The notes: generated by a model not told the origin, from the letters alone. 55,868 nucleotides of DNA from Rugamonas rubra (GCF_900114705.1 NZ_FOTW01000022.1:1-55868); one strand, 5' to 3'; positions 7,697 through 17,994 are shown, counted from the stretch's first letter. Numbers and translations: made by a program.

Positions 7697-8455
7697 ATGC
7701 GCCGCCACGACATCGTCGACCACGCGCCGGCCGGCCAGCCGTTCGGGCTGGACTGGCGCCGCGCGGCGGACGGCGTGGTGTTGCCGCTGGTGTTGGCGCG
7801 CTTCGACAGCGCCACCTTCGCGGCCGGGCGCTTTGCCGAGGCCGGGCTGGCCTGTCCGGCGCAGATCGCCGGCAGCGTGCGCAAGCGCCAGGCCGAGTAT
7901 TTCCACGGCCGCCTGTGCGCGCGTCAGGCGCTGGGCGCGCTCGCCGCGGCGGGCGACTTGTCCGCCGGGCACGGCGTCGGCGAGGTCGGCGTCGGTGCGC
8001 AGCGCGAGCCGCTGTGGCCGGCCGGCGTGGTCGGCAGCATCAGCCACAGCAAGACGCTGGCGGCGGCCGTGGTGGCCGACGCGGCGCGCTGCGGCGGCAT
8101 CGGTCTGGACATCGAGGAGTGGGCCGACCGCGCCGCCGCCGAGGCCATGCCGGGCCTGGTGGTGTCGGCGCGGGAACTGGCCTACCTGCGCGGCTTTGAA
8201 CGCGAGATGGCGCGCGAACGCCTGCTGACGCTGGTGTTCTCCGCCAAGGAGAGTTTCTACAAGGGCGCCTTCGGCGCGGTGGGGCGCCTCTTCGATTTCA
8301 ACGCCATCGAGCTGGCGCGGCTGGACTTGGACGCCGGCAGCTTGCGCTTCGCGCTGGCCGAGACGCTGAGCCCGCAATTCCAGCTCGGCCAGAGCGTCAC
8401 CGTCGAGTGCCGCGTGCTGGGCGCGGCCCATGTCGCCAGCCTGTTCGTTTGGTAA
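7697..8455 (+). CDS. entD: EntD-type 4'-phosphopantetheinyl transferase
   Basis: A 252-residue protein of the EntD/Sfp superfamily. It transfers the phosphopantetheine arm of coenzyme A to the carrier-protein serines of the siderophore synthetases (EntB ArCP and the two NRPS PCPs here). Motifs are in the expected order: RKRQAEYFHGRLCAR at about 62-76, GSISHSK at 113-119, the Mg-binding GIGLDIE at 134-140 and FSAKESFYKG at 181-190. The ATG at 7697 is the only possible start, because an in-frame TGA lies at 7676-7678; it lacks a ribosome binding site and is probably coupled to the leader ORF. It is about 3 kb from the entCEBA operon rather than inside it. The remains of a TonB receptor follow 33 bp downstream, suggesting a former receptor operon. 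Confidence 0.92.
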   Translation: MRRHDIVDHAPAGQPFGLDWRRAADGVVLPLVLARFDSATFAAGRFAEAGLACPAQIAGSVRKRQAEYFHGRLCARQALGALAAAGDLSAGHGVGEVGVGAQREPLWPAGVVGSISHSKTLAAAVVADAARCGGIGLDIEEWADRAAAEAMPGLVVSARELAYLRGFEREMARERLLTLVFSAKESFYKGAFGAVGRLFDFNAIELARLDLDAGSLRFALAETLSPQFQLGQSVTVECRVLGAAHVASLFVW

Positions 8456-8488
8456 GCGCTTCAGCATCGGCCAGCACCACTGCGCCGT

Positions 8489-8845
8489 GTGCGGCGTGCT
8501 GGCCGACGAGCTGCCGCCGCGTCGAGCGCCGCCGCGTCCGCCCCGGTGCCAATGACCACCGTCGAAGTCGCCGCCGCCCTCCTGAAGAACGAGCGCATCG
8601 AGCTGTCGCCGAAGATCGGCACCACCGTGTATTCGCTCGACCGCCACTTGATCGAGGCGCCGGGCGCGCCGGGTTTGACGCATGGATGGAGGAACGCGCC
8701 GCTCGGCAACATTGATGGACGCCTGGCATTGATGAACGTGTTCGACCGTTCCTATCCGTTGCGCGACGGTTCCGGTGTCGGCGTCGGCGCGCCTCAATAT
8801 GGTGCGCGCCGAACCATCTACGCCGGCATCTCCAGCAGCTTCTGA
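8489..8845 (+). pseudogene. Collapsed TonB-dependent receptor (ends retained, interior deleted)
   Basis: A continuous 118-codon frame joins the N-terminal part of a TonB-dependent receptor to its last beta-strands. The first half has an Ala/Ser/Pro-rich post-signal region and the TonB-box-like TVEVAAALLKNERIELSPKI, then GTTVYSLDR. The second half reads LALMNVFDRSYPLRDGSG, GVGAPQYGARR and the C-terminal TIYAGISSSF with terminal Phe. Intact members of this receptor class are usually about 650-750 residues, so most of the plug and the barrel is missing. The frame is kept across the junction (around 8660-8700). No signal peptide remains at the present start. It lies directly after entD and ends at the terminator 8869-8906. 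It is almost certainly non-functional as a receptor. Confidence 0.8.
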
Positions 8846-8868
8846 TCGGCTAGAGTGGTATAAATGAA

Positions 8869-8906
8869 AGCGGCCCGGGACTGGAAGCCCGGGCCGCTAT
8901 TTTTTG
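8869..8906 (+). terminator. Rho-independent terminator after the receptor remnant
   Basis: A perfect 11-bp stem AGCGGCCCGGG/CCCGGGCCGCT (8869-8879 and 8888-8898) with an 8-nt loop is followed by ATTTTTT. It ends the entD and receptor-remnant transcript. Confidence 0.85.
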
Positions 8907-8953
8907 TGTAAAGTGAAGAAGCCCAATGTCAATAAGGCTTTGTTTGATGCCGA

Positions 8954-9196
8954 TCAATTCGACTCGCAGGTAATTACTTTGCGATGGGAAATAATCCAAC
9001 TGTCGACATCCTCGCGCACCAGCACGTCGCGCTCGGCGTCGAGCACGTAGCGGTAGCCCTGGAACAGGTAGTTGTCGCCGGGCTCGTAGCCGAGCGCGCT
9101 GGCGCCGTGGATCTCCAACGGGGCCTTGCCCGGCAGCGGGCATTCTTGCAGCAGCTGCTGTAGCGAGGGCGGCAAAGTGTGGGTGAATGCTTGCAT
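8954..9196 (-). CDS. Small hypothetical protein
   Basis: An 80-residue acidic protein with no signal peptide or membrane segment. Its central part alternates hydrophobic and charged residues (YEPGDNYLFQGYRYVLDAER, then LVREDVDSWII), suggesting a small beta-rich fold. The start ATG at 9194-9196 is preceded by GAAAGAGC at a plausible distance. It lies antisense to and downstream of the entD terminator, with no obvious operon partner. It is not an MbtH protein, since the conserved W and P residues are absent. Function unknown. Confidence 0.55.
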   Translation of the reverse strand: MQAFTHTLPPSLQQLLQECPLPGKAPLEIHGASALGYEPGDNYLFQGYRYVLDAERDVLVREDVDSWIISHRKVITCESN

Positions 9197-9665
9197 GCTG
9201 GCTGCTCTTTCAAGTGAGAGATCAACGGCTTGACGTCACCAAGATAGCACTGTCGGCAGAGCCTGAAAATAGGCCTGCGCGTAAAAATAAAAGATAAATA
9301 TTGATCGCTTTTTGGCGCGGAATTTGCGGCCTGTCGCGGCGGCGCCGATGCGCTGCGCGACGCGCGGACAAACTGTCGTTTAGATTCATCGGCTTAGTGC
9401 CGGAACTGAATTTGATGCATGACATCGAAACGGATTGCTCGGGCGGACCTGCGCATCGTTGTGTCGACGCACATCGGCGCAAGCGGCGGCAAGCTCGGCA
9501 CCGCAAATACAACAGCGGATATTTCCTCATTCAAACTTGCCGAAGCTCACGTCCCCCATGTGTTTCTGCTCCAAAATGGCGCATAATTAGCGGCTGCGCT
9601 GTTGGACCAGCAGTCGACGAGGCGTTAGCCGATTTTTTTGTTAATTTTTGAACGAATTGAATACT
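9197..9665. other. Intergenic region with no supported gene
   Basis: The 469 bp between the 80-residue protein and the enoyl-reductase-like gene contain short open frames on both strands, but none with a ribosome binding site or protein-like composition. The interval presumably carries the two divergent promoters. A CATAAT at 9580-9585 is a possible -10 for the rightward gene but has no convincing -35. Confidence 0.4.
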
Positions 9666-10985
9666 ATGACCGAGATCACGTCCTTACGAGACATTCCAAA
9701 AGAAAACATCTTCCGCAAGGGCGACACCTTCGTCCTGTTCGGCGAGTTGTTCGGCCGTGGCTACGTCAACGGCCTGCTGGATGAGGCGCGCAAGGCGGGC
9801 ATGAACATCGTCGGCATGACGGTGGGTCGCCGCGACGAGAACCAGCAACTGCGTCCGCTCGACGCCGAGGAATTGGCGACGGCCGAGGCCAATCTGGGCG
9901 GCCGCGTCATCAACGTGCCGCTGATGGCCGGTTTCGATCTGGACGCGCCGGACGGCGAGCCGACCCCGACCGCGCTGCTGGCCGGCATGACCCTGAAGAG
10001 CTGGCAAGAGGACAAGCTGGACTGGGCGCAAATCGAGCGCTGCCGCGCCGCCGGCACGGCGCGCTTCAGCGCCTCGGTGGCCAAGGCCATGGCCGAGCTG
10101 GACAGCCTGATCCCCGACGGCAGCAATGTGTATTTCGCCCACACGATGGCCGGCGGCATTCCCAAGGTCAAGGTCTTCCTGGCCATCGCCAACCGCATCT
10201 ACAAGGGGCGCGGCGAGCGCTTCATGTCCTCGCGCGCGCTGCTCGACAGCGACCTGGGCAAGCTGATCTTGATGAACTTCGACGAAGTCACCGCCAACAC
10301 CTTCCAACATCTGATCGACGGCAGCGCCGCCATCCGCGCCCGCCTGGAACAGCAGGGCGGCCAGGCGCGCTACAGCGCCTACGGCTACCACGGCACCGAG
10401 ATCTTGATCGACGACAAGTACCAGTGGCAGACCTACAGCAACTACACCCAGGGCCGCGCCAAGATGCGCCTGGAGGACGTCGCCAAGGGCGCCTGGGCCA
10501 AGGGTGTCAAGGCCAGCGTGTTCAACTGCCCGGAAATCCGCACCAACTCCTCGGATATCTTCGCCGGCGTCGAGCTGTCGCTGTTCCCCCTGTTGAACGC
10601 GCTGAAGAAGGAGGGCGGCACCGCCTGGAGCCAGCAGCAGTGGGAGGTTTGCCAGAGCTTGCTGGAAGATGGCGTGTCCTTGCAGGACTTGCTCGACCGC
10701 ATCGCCGCCTACAACGGCGACGCCACTAGCGTCCTGTTCCGCAACTTCGCCGCCTGGCCGATGGACAACACGCCGGAGCTGGCCGAGGTCATGATCGGCA
10801 CCTCGGACAGCATCACCAAGCTGCACAAGACCCGCGAGGCGCTGATCACCGACCATTTGAGCTCGCTGGTGCTGGAAGGCACGGGACCGTTGATGTTCCA
10901 CGAGATGTCGGCGCCGCGCGCACCGGTGATCTGGCTCAACCACGACATCATCGCCCGCCAGCTGAACTCGGTGCACAACAACTAA
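9666..10985 (+). CDS. Putative FabMG-type enoyl-ACP reductase
   Basis: A 439-residue cytosolic protein. The N-terminus shows a Rossmann-like beta-alpha-beta with GELFGRG (Gly26, 30, 32) followed by a helix and the strand GMNIVGMTVGRR, compatible with nucleotide binding. From memory the overall sequence matches proteins annotated as FabMG-family enoyl-ACP reductases, but I cannot verify this by alignment, and the length is well above a classical 260-residue FabI. The ATG at 9666 is preferred; a TTG at 9648 would add six residues and has no better ribosome binding site. It is monocistronic, with a strong hairpin just downstream. If the assignment holds, it acts in fatty-acid elongation or lipid tailoring. 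Its position between entD and the siderophore operon may be coincidental. Confidence 0.55.
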   Translation: MTEITSLRDIPKENIFRKGDTFVLFGELFGRGYVNGLLDEARKAGMNIVGMTVGRRDENQQLRPLDAEELATAEANLGGRVINVPLMAGFDLDAPDGEPTPTALLAGMTLKSWQEDKLDWAQIERCRAAGTARFSASVAKAMAELDSLIPDGSNVYFAHTMAGGIPKVKVFLAIANRIYKGRGERFMSSRALLDSDLGKLILMNFDEVTANTFQHLIDGSAAIRARLEQQGGQARYSAYGYHGTEILIDDKYQWQTYSNYTQGRAKMRLEDVAKGAWAKGVKASVFNCPEIRTNSSDIFAGVELSLFPLLNALKKEGGTAWSQQQWEVCQSLLEDGVSLQDLLDRIAAYNGDATSVLFRNFAAWPMDNTPELAEVMIGTSDSITKLHKTREALITDHLSSLVLEGTGPLMFHEMSAPRAPVIWLNHDIIARQLNSVHNN

Positions 10986-11012
10986 GCGGCTTGCCCTCGG
11001 CAAGCGTTTGAA

Positions 11013-11044
11013 AACGGGCGCGCGTTGCGAAACGCGCGCCCGTT
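11013..11044 (+). terminator. Strong hairpin after the enoyl-reductase-like gene
   Basis: A perfect 14-bp stem AACGGGCGCGCGTT/AACGCGCGCCCGTT (11013-11026 and 11031-11044) with the tetraloop GCGA lies 28 bp after the stop codon. The T run is weak (GTCGTTT), but position and stem strength support termination. Confidence 0.65.
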
Positions 11045-11227
11045 GTCGTTTCGGCCGGCCATGCTGCGCCGCAGCGCGTCTCGTCCGCGTTTGGCGTTGG
11101 TCGAAAATCGCCCGGAAGACGCGCCAAAACACGTGTAAACCTCCTCCCCATGCGCTGAAAATGCGCAGTTCTGCCTCCCCCTGCGGCATCTCCATTATTG
11201 ATGCATATCAACTTTGCAAATATCTTA
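11045..11227. other. Intergenic region upstream of the receptor promoter
   Basis: No gene is seen here. The region becomes AT-rich towards the Fur-controlled promoter that begins at 11228. Confidence 0.4.
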
Positions 11228-11256
11228 TTGCATTAGTGAATGAGAATCAGTATCAT
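11228..11256 (+). promoter_or_regulatory. Fur-box-controlled promoter of the catecholate receptor
   Basis: TTGCAT (-35, 11228-11233), a 17-bp spacer and TATCAT (-10, 11251-11256) form a good sigma-70 promoter. The 15-mer TGAGAATCAGTATCA (11241-11255) matches 12 of the 14 defined positions of the 7-1-7 Fur consensus TGATAATnATTATCA and covers the end of the spacer and the -10. Fur-Fe(II) bound here would block polymerase, so iron-starvation induction is expected for the receptor and possibly for the whole downstream siderophore operon. Confidence 0.85.
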
Positions 11257-11297
11257 TCGCATTTTAACGTGTAACTTAATAACAACTGGGTGAGTTG

Positions 11298-13259
11298 ATG
11301 TCTATTACAAAAAAAACGTTGGTGATGGCAATTGCAAGTATTGGTTTTCAACCGGTCTACGCGGCGGACGCGGCCAGCTCGGCCGTGAGCGGGGACGTCG
11401 AGCAGGTCGTGGTCACGGCCACGCTACGCGCCCACACCATCGCCTCGGCGCCAGCCTTCATGTCGGTGGTGACGGCGGAGGACATCGCCAAGTCGCCGGT
11501 CAACAGCCTGGCCGACCTGCTGCGTGAAACGGTCGGCGTGAGCAACTTGGCCGACGGCACCGGCCGCGACGAGATCATCATCCGTGGCCTGGCCGGCAAG
11601 TACACCTTGATGCTGGTCAACGGCAAGCGCCTGTCGTCCGGCGGCGCGCTGTGGCGCGGCAGCGACTTCGACTTTAATTCGATCCCCTTGAGCAGCATCA
11701 AACGCGTCGAGATCGTGCGCGGCCCGATGGCGGCGCTGTACGGCTCGGACGCCATCGGCGGCGTGGTCAACATCATCACCAAGGCGCCGACCAAGGATTG
11801 GAAGAGCAGCGTCAGCGGCGAGTACCGCAGCATCGCCTCGGGCGACGAGGGCAGCGAGTACCGCCTGGGCGCCTCCACCTCGGGCGCCATCAACGACCGT
11901 CTGAGCCTGTCGATCAGCGGCGAAACCTCGGACCGCGACGCCTGGTACGCCACCTCGGCGGCCGACACCACCCGGCCGCCGAGGCTGGAAGAAAAGAATA
12001 CGCGCAACCTGGTGTCCACTCTCAGCTACCAGTTGTCCGACAAGCAGAGCATCGACCTCGACCTGGGCTACAACAACGACAAGCGTCCGCGCGGCCTGTA
12101 CTACTACGCGCTGAACCCGCGCACCCAGAAGGAATCGCGCGACTACCGCGACCAGGAAATGACCCGCTACACCTTCGGCCTGACGCACCGGGCGGAATGG
12201 GACTGGGGCAGTACCACGGCCTACGTGAGCCGCGAGCAGGCCACCATCGACGACTACAACAGCCGTTACCCGACACCGCAGACGCGCACGCTGAAAGAGG
12301 AGAACACCTACGCCAAGATGTACGCCAACTTCGCGCTGGGCAGCAACGCGATCAGCGCCGGCGTCGACCTGCGCAAGCAGGTGATCAAGGACCCGCTGAC
12401 CTACCTGGTCAGCGGCCAGCACAAGACCAACAACCAGGCGCTGTTCGTCGAGGACGAGATCGCGCTGAGCAAGGACCTGAGCCTGACCCTGGCCGGCCGC
12501 GCCGACCACGCCGACTCCTTCGGTAATCATTACTCGCCGAAGGCCTACCTGACCTACCAGGCGAGCAGCGCGGTGACCGTCAAGGGCGGCGTCAGCAAGG
12601 CCTTCAAGGCGCCGGAGGCCTATCAATTGAGCAAGGAGTACAGCGTCATCAGTTGCGGCGGTAGTTGCTACCTGGGCGGCAACCCCGACCTGCAGCCGGA
12701 GAAGAGCCTCAACTACGAGTTCGGTGTCGAGCTGCACCAGCAGCACTGGAACCTGACCGCCGCCGTCTTCAAGAACGATGTCGACAGCATGATCATCGCC
12801 ACCTATGACGGCGTGGCCAACAGCCGCCAGTGGGTCAACGTGGCCAAGGCCAAGACCAGCGGCCTGGAAGTGCAGGGCGACGTCGACCTGAACAAGGCCT
12901 TCTCGCTGAGCGCCAACTACACCCGCCTGAAGGCCGACTATACCGACGAAACCGGCAAAGAGGTCAAGCTGGAGAACCGGCCGAAGAACATGGCCCACGT
13001 CAGCCTGAACTGGAAGCCGATGGACCGCCTGCAAACCTCGCTGTCGGCCCACTACACCGGCGAGCAGATCTACCAGGGCAAGACCCTGCCGGCCTACACC
13101 CGCGTCGATCTGGCCTTGTCGGGCAAGGTCAACGACAAGCTGACCGTGCGCACCGGTGTCAAGAACCTGACCGACGTGGACCTGGAGAAGAAGAGCAAGG
13201 ACTTCCTCTCCTTCGAACTGGGCCGCAACTACTACGTGAGCGCCTCGTACAACTTCTAA
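11298..13259 (+). CDS. TonB-dependent catecholate siderophore receptor
   Basis: A 653-residue outer-membrane receptor. Residues 1-23 are a signal peptide ending VYAAD, followed by the TonB box EQVVVTAT (35-42). The plug domain runs to about residue 160 (DEIIIRGLAGKYTLMLVNGK, RVEIVRGPMAALYGSDAIGG). A 22-strand-type barrel follows and ends in the canonical aromatic C-terminus SASYNF. Plug style and length resemble FepA/CirA-type catecholate receptors, and the position before entCEBA supports uptake of the ferric form of the siderophore made here. The ATG at 11298 is chosen over the TTG at 11295 because GGGTGAG lies just upstream. A Fur box overlaps the promoter. A hairpin terminator separates it from entC, so readthrough may set receptor-to-enzyme ratios. 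Confidence 0.92.
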   Translation: MSITKKTLVMAIASIGFQPVYAADAASSAVSGDVEQVVVTATLRAHTIASAPAFMSVVTAEDIAKSPVNSLADLLRETVGVSNLADGTGRDEIIIRGLAGKYTLMLVNGKRLSSGGALWRGSDFDFNSIPLSSIKRVEIVRGPMAALYGSDAIGGVVNIITKAPTKDWKSSVSGEYRSIASGDEGSEYRLGASTSGAINDRLSLSISGETSDRDAWYATSAADTTRPPRLEEKNTRNLVSTLSYQLSDKQSIDLDLGYNNDKRPRGLYYYALNPRTQKESRDYRDQEMTRYTFGLTHRAEWDWGSTTAYVSREQATIDDYNSRYPTPQTRTLKEENTYAKMYANFALGSNAISAGVDLRKQVIKDPLTYLVSGQHKTNNQALFVEDEIALSKDLSLTLAGRADHADSFGNHYSPKAYLTYQASSAVTVKGGVSKAFKAPEAYQLSKEYSVISCGGSCYLGGNPDLQPEKSLNYEFGVELHQQHWNLTAAVFKNDVDSMIIATYDGVANSRQWVNVAKAKTSGLEVQGDVDLNKAFSLSANYTRLKADYTDETGKEVKLENRPKNMAHVSLNWKPMDRLQTSLSAHYTGEQIYQGKTLPAYTRVDLALSGKVNDKLTVRTGVKNLTDVDLEKKSKDFLSFELGRNYYVSASYNF

Positions 13260-13285
13260 GCACGGCGCTTGTTTGATCGCCTGAT

Positions 13286-13315
13286 GGAATGCCCAGCAGT
13301 CGGGCATTCCTTTTT
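13286..13315 (+). terminator. Rho-independent terminator between receptor and entC
   Basis: Stem GGAATGCCC/GGGCATTCC (13286-13294 and 13302-13310) with a 7-nt loop is followed by five T. No separate promoter or Fur box is evident between it and entC (13332), so it probably attenuates rather than fully ends transcription. Confidence 0.8.
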
Positions 13316-13331
13316 GATTGGAGGGATTGTG

Positions 13332-14611
13332 ATGACGATATCAGTACCAAGCGGAGAAGAGGGCCGCCTGTCCGCGCAGGCGACCATGCAATTCTTGTCG
13401 GCCCACCGCTGCGTTCGCGCCGAGGGTGTCGCCGAGCGCATCTGCCTGCCGGTGGACGCCGACGGCCAGGGCGACGCGCGCTTCCAGCGCGCTGTCGCCG
13501 AGGCCCTGCAGCACGCCCGCAACCGTGGCGTGGCCAAGCCCATCGCCATGGGGGCGATTCCATTCGACCTGAGCCAGCCGGTCTACCTGACCATTCCCCA
13601 CCGTTACGAAATGAGCACGCGCGAGACGCTGGCGGCGATGGACGCGCTCGACGCGCAGTCGGCACCGAGCCGGCCGACCGCGCCCATGCCGGCCTTGCTG
13701 AGCGCGCACAGCGTGCCCGAGGCGGCCCGCTTCAAGCAGGCGGTGCAGCAGGTCGTGGCCAATTTCCAATTCAGCGACATCCGCAAGGCGGTGCTGTCGC
13801 GCATGCTGGAGCTGGAGCTGGCGGCGCCGGTCGACGCCGCCCAGGTCTTCGCCCGCCTGATGGCGCAAAACAGCAGCGGCTACCACTTCCGCCTGCCGCT
13901 GGCGGACGGCGCCGAGCTGGTCGGCGCCAGCCCCGAGTTGCTGGTGCGCACGGAGGGCGGCCGTCTGTATTCGAATCCGCTGGCCGGTTCGGCCAAGCGA
14001 CAGGGCAACGCCGAGTTGGACTTCCAGGTCAGCAACGCGCTGCTGCAGTCCGGCAAGGACGGCTATGAACACAGCCTGGTGATCCAGGACATCGAGCGGG
14101 TGCTGGCGCCGCTGTGCCGCGCGCTCGACGTGCCGCCGCAGCCGACCCTGCTCAGCACGGCCGCCATGTGGCATCTGTCGACCCGCATCGAAGGCGAGCT
14201 GGCCGACCCGGCCATGACGGCCTTGCAGCTGGCCTGCCGCCTGCATCCGACGCCCGCCGTGTGCGGCTACCCGACGCGCCTGGCGCGCAAATTGATCGAG
14301 CTGGTCGAACCCTTCGAGCGTGGCATGTTCAGCGGCATGGTCGGCTGGTGCGACGGCGAGGGCAACGGCGAGTGGGCCGTGACGATCCGTTGCGGCCGCA
14401 TCCAGGACAAGCGCATCCAACTGTTCGCCGGCGCCGGCATCGTCGCCGACTCCTGCCCGGAATCCGAGTGGGCCGAGACGCAGGCCAAGCTGCAAACCAT
14501 GCTCAACGCGGTCGGCGTGACATTGCCGCCCGCCGCCACCACCATGACCACCACCACCGTCGCCAGCGCCGCCGCCAACGCCGTGCACACCCAACGCAGC
14601 GAGGAGCTGGC

Positions 14612-14615
<4 letters not shown>
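13332..14615 (+). CDS. entC: Isochorismate synthase
   Basis: A 427-residue chorismate-utilising enzyme that isomerises chorismate to isochorismate, the first committed step to 2,3-dihydroxybenzoate (DHB). The C-terminal two thirds carry the family signatures: NPLAGSAKRQG, then LHPTPAVCGYP at about 304-314, ERGMFSGMVGW and RIQLFAGAGIVADSCPESEW. Length is close to E. coli EntC (391) plus an Ala/Thr-rich C-terminal tail of about 25 residues (TTMTTTTVASAAANA), which is unusual and probably disordered. The start at 13332 is set by GGAGGG; the in-frame upstream ATG falls in the terminator. It overlaps entE by 4 bp (ATGA). Confidence 0.93.
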
Positions 14616-16243
<1,628 letters not shown>

Positions 16244-16283
16244 GTTGAATTCGCCGTTCACACGATTTGATTGAGAGAGATTC

Positions 16284-17153
16284 ATGTCCATTCCCGCCAT
16301 TTCCAGCTACACCATGCCGCCGGCCGGCGAACTGCCGGTCAACCGCGTGCGCTGGCAGGTCGAGCCGCAGCGGGCCGTGCTGCTGATCCACGACATGCAG
16401 GACTACTTCCTGCGCTTCTACGGCGCCGACAATCCGCTGCTGCGCCAGCTGGTCGACAACATCGCGGCGATCCGCCTGTGGGCCAAGTCGCGCGGCGTGC
16501 CGGTGGTGTACACCGCGCAGCCGAGCAAGCAAAGCCCGCAGGAACGGGCCCTGCTCAACGACATGTGGGGTCCCGGCCTGACCAGCGCCGAGCCGGCGCT
16601 GCAGCAGGTGCACGCGGCGCTGGCGCCGGACGCCGACGACACGGTGCTGGTCAAGTGGCGCTACAGCGCCTTCCAGCGCTCGCCGCTGGAGCAGATGATG
16701 CGCGAGCAGGGCCGCGACCAGTTGCTGATCGTCGGCGTCTACGCCCACATCGGTTGCCTGACCACGGCGCTGGACGCCTTCATGCGCGACATCCAGGCCT
16801 TCCTGGTGGCCGACGCGGTGGCCGACTTCTCCGAGCGCGAGCACCGCATGGCGCTGGACTACGTGGCCGGCCGCTGCGGCGCGGTGATCGACACCGCCAG
16901 CCTGCTGCCGGCGCCGGCGTTGGCGTTCACGCGCGAGCGCCTCAAGCTGATGCTGCTGCGCCACATCGACGAGGCCGAGGGCGAGGTCGACCCGGACGAC
17001 AACCTGATGGACTACGGCCTCGACTCGGTGCAGGTGATGGCCCTGGTGGCCGAGTGGAAGAAGCTCGGCCTGGACGTCAACTTCGCCGACCTGGCCAAGA
17101 CCCCGACGCTGAACGCGTGGTGGGACTTGCTGGCGCAGCGGCAGGCGGCGTGA
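16284..17153 (+). CDS. entB: Isochorismatase with aryl carrier domain
   Basis: A 289-residue bifunctional protein. Residues 1-205 are the isochorismatase (LLIHDMQDYFLRFY, VVYTAQPSKQSP, and GVYAHIGCLTT around the active site), which hydrolyses isochorismate to 2,3-dihydro-2,3-dihydroxybenzoate. Residues about 212-289 are the aryl carrier protein, with the phosphopantetheine serine in DYGLDSVQVM (Ser248; Ser245 in E. coli EntB). It therefore both makes the precursor and carries DHB to the first condensation domain of the NRPS. It is 40 bp after entE with a GAGAGA ribosome site and 7 bp before entA. Confidence 0.95.
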   Translation: MSIPAISSYTMPPAGELPVNRVRWQVEPQRAVLLIHDMQDYFLRFYGADNPLLRQLVDNIAAIRLWAKSRGVPVVYTAQPSKQSPQERALLNDMWGPGLTSAEPALQQVHAALAPDADDTVLVKWRYSAFQRSPLEQMMREQGRDQLLIVGVYAHIGCLTTALDAFMRDIQAFLVADAVADFSEREHRMALDYVAGRCGAVIDTASLLPAPALAFTRERLKLMLLRHIDEAEGEVDPDDNLMDYGLDSVQVMALVAEWKKLGLDVNFADLAKTPTLNAWWDLLAQRQAA

Positions 17154-17160
17154 GCGGACC

Positions 17161-17994
17161 ATGAAACGGGACGACTCGGCCGAACTGGTGCGCACCCATC
17201 CGCTGCGGCCGGAGCACGGCCCGCTGCTGCAGTTCGAGGGCAAGCAGGTCTGGGTGACGGGCGCCGGGCAGGGCATCGGCCACCAGATCGCGCTGGCCTT
17301 CCGCCAGCTCGGCGCGCGCGTGGTCGGCATCGACCGCCACTTCGAGAGCGAGCTGGGCACCCGGCAGGGCAAGCGCTATCCGTTCAAGACGGCGCGGCTG
17401 GACATCGCCGACCGTGGCCAGGTCGAGCGGACCTGCCGCCAACTGCTGCTGGAGACGCCGAGGTTGGACGTGCTGGTCAACGCCGCCGGCGTGCTGCGCC
17501 TGGGCGCGCTCGAGACGCTCAGCGAGGAGGACTGGAAGAGCACCTTCGACATCAATGTCGGCGGCGTCTTCTACCTGCTGCGCGAGCTGATCCCGCAGTT
17601 CAAGGCGCAGCGCGGCGGCGCCATCGTCAGCGTGGCGTCGAACGCGGCCCACGTGCCGCGCATGAACATGGGCGCCTACTGCGCCTCGAAGGCGGCGCTG
17701 GTGAGCTTGAGCCACTGCGCCGCGCTGGAGCTGGCCGAGTTCGGCGTGCGCTGCAACCTGGTCTCGCCCGGCTCGACCGACACGCCGATGCTGCGCGCCA
17801 TGCTGCCCGGCGCGGCCGGCCTGCAGCGCACCATCGACGGCCTGCCGGACATGTTCAAGCTGGGCATCCCGCTGAAAAAGATCGCCACCGCCAAAGAGGT
17901 GGCCAACGCCGTGCTGTTCCTGGCCTCCGACCTGGCCAGCCACATCACCATGCAGGACCTGGTGGTGGACGGCGGCGCAACCTTGGCCGCCTGA
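17161..17994 (+). CDS. entA: 2,3-dihydro-2,3-dihydroxybenzoate dehydrogenase
   Basis: A 277-residue short-chain dehydrogenase that oxidises 2,3-dihydro-DHB to DHB with NAD. The cofactor motif GAGQGIG lies at 34-40, NAAG in the LVNAAGVLRLG segment, and the catalytic YxxxK is Tyr173/Lys177 (GAYCASK). It is longer than E. coli EntA (248) by an N-terminal extension of about 24 residues containing RTHPLRPEHGP; the annotated ATG follows TGAGCGGACC, a modest ribosome site. An internal start cannot be excluded, but no ATG lies near the conserved start. It closes the DHB-forming quartet C-E-B-A. Confidence 0.93.
   Translation: MKRDDSAELVRTHPLRPEHGPLLQFEGKQVWVTGAGQGIGHQIALAFRQLGARVVGIDRHFESELGTRQGKRYPFKTARLDIADRGQVERTCRQLLLETPRLDVLVNAAGVLRLGALETLSEEDWKSTFDINVGGVFYLLRELIPQFKAQRGGAIVSVASNAAHVPRMNMGAYCASKAALVSLSHCAALELAEFGVRCNLVSPGSTDTPMLRAMLPGAAGLQRTIDGLPDMFKLGIPLKKIATAKEVANAVLFLASDLASHITMQDLVVDGGATLAA

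Noticed and set aside
17161..17230. Internal start for EntA to match the E. coli length
   Set aside because: No ATG/GTG with a ribosome site occurs near the conserved start; the extension is kept but flagged.
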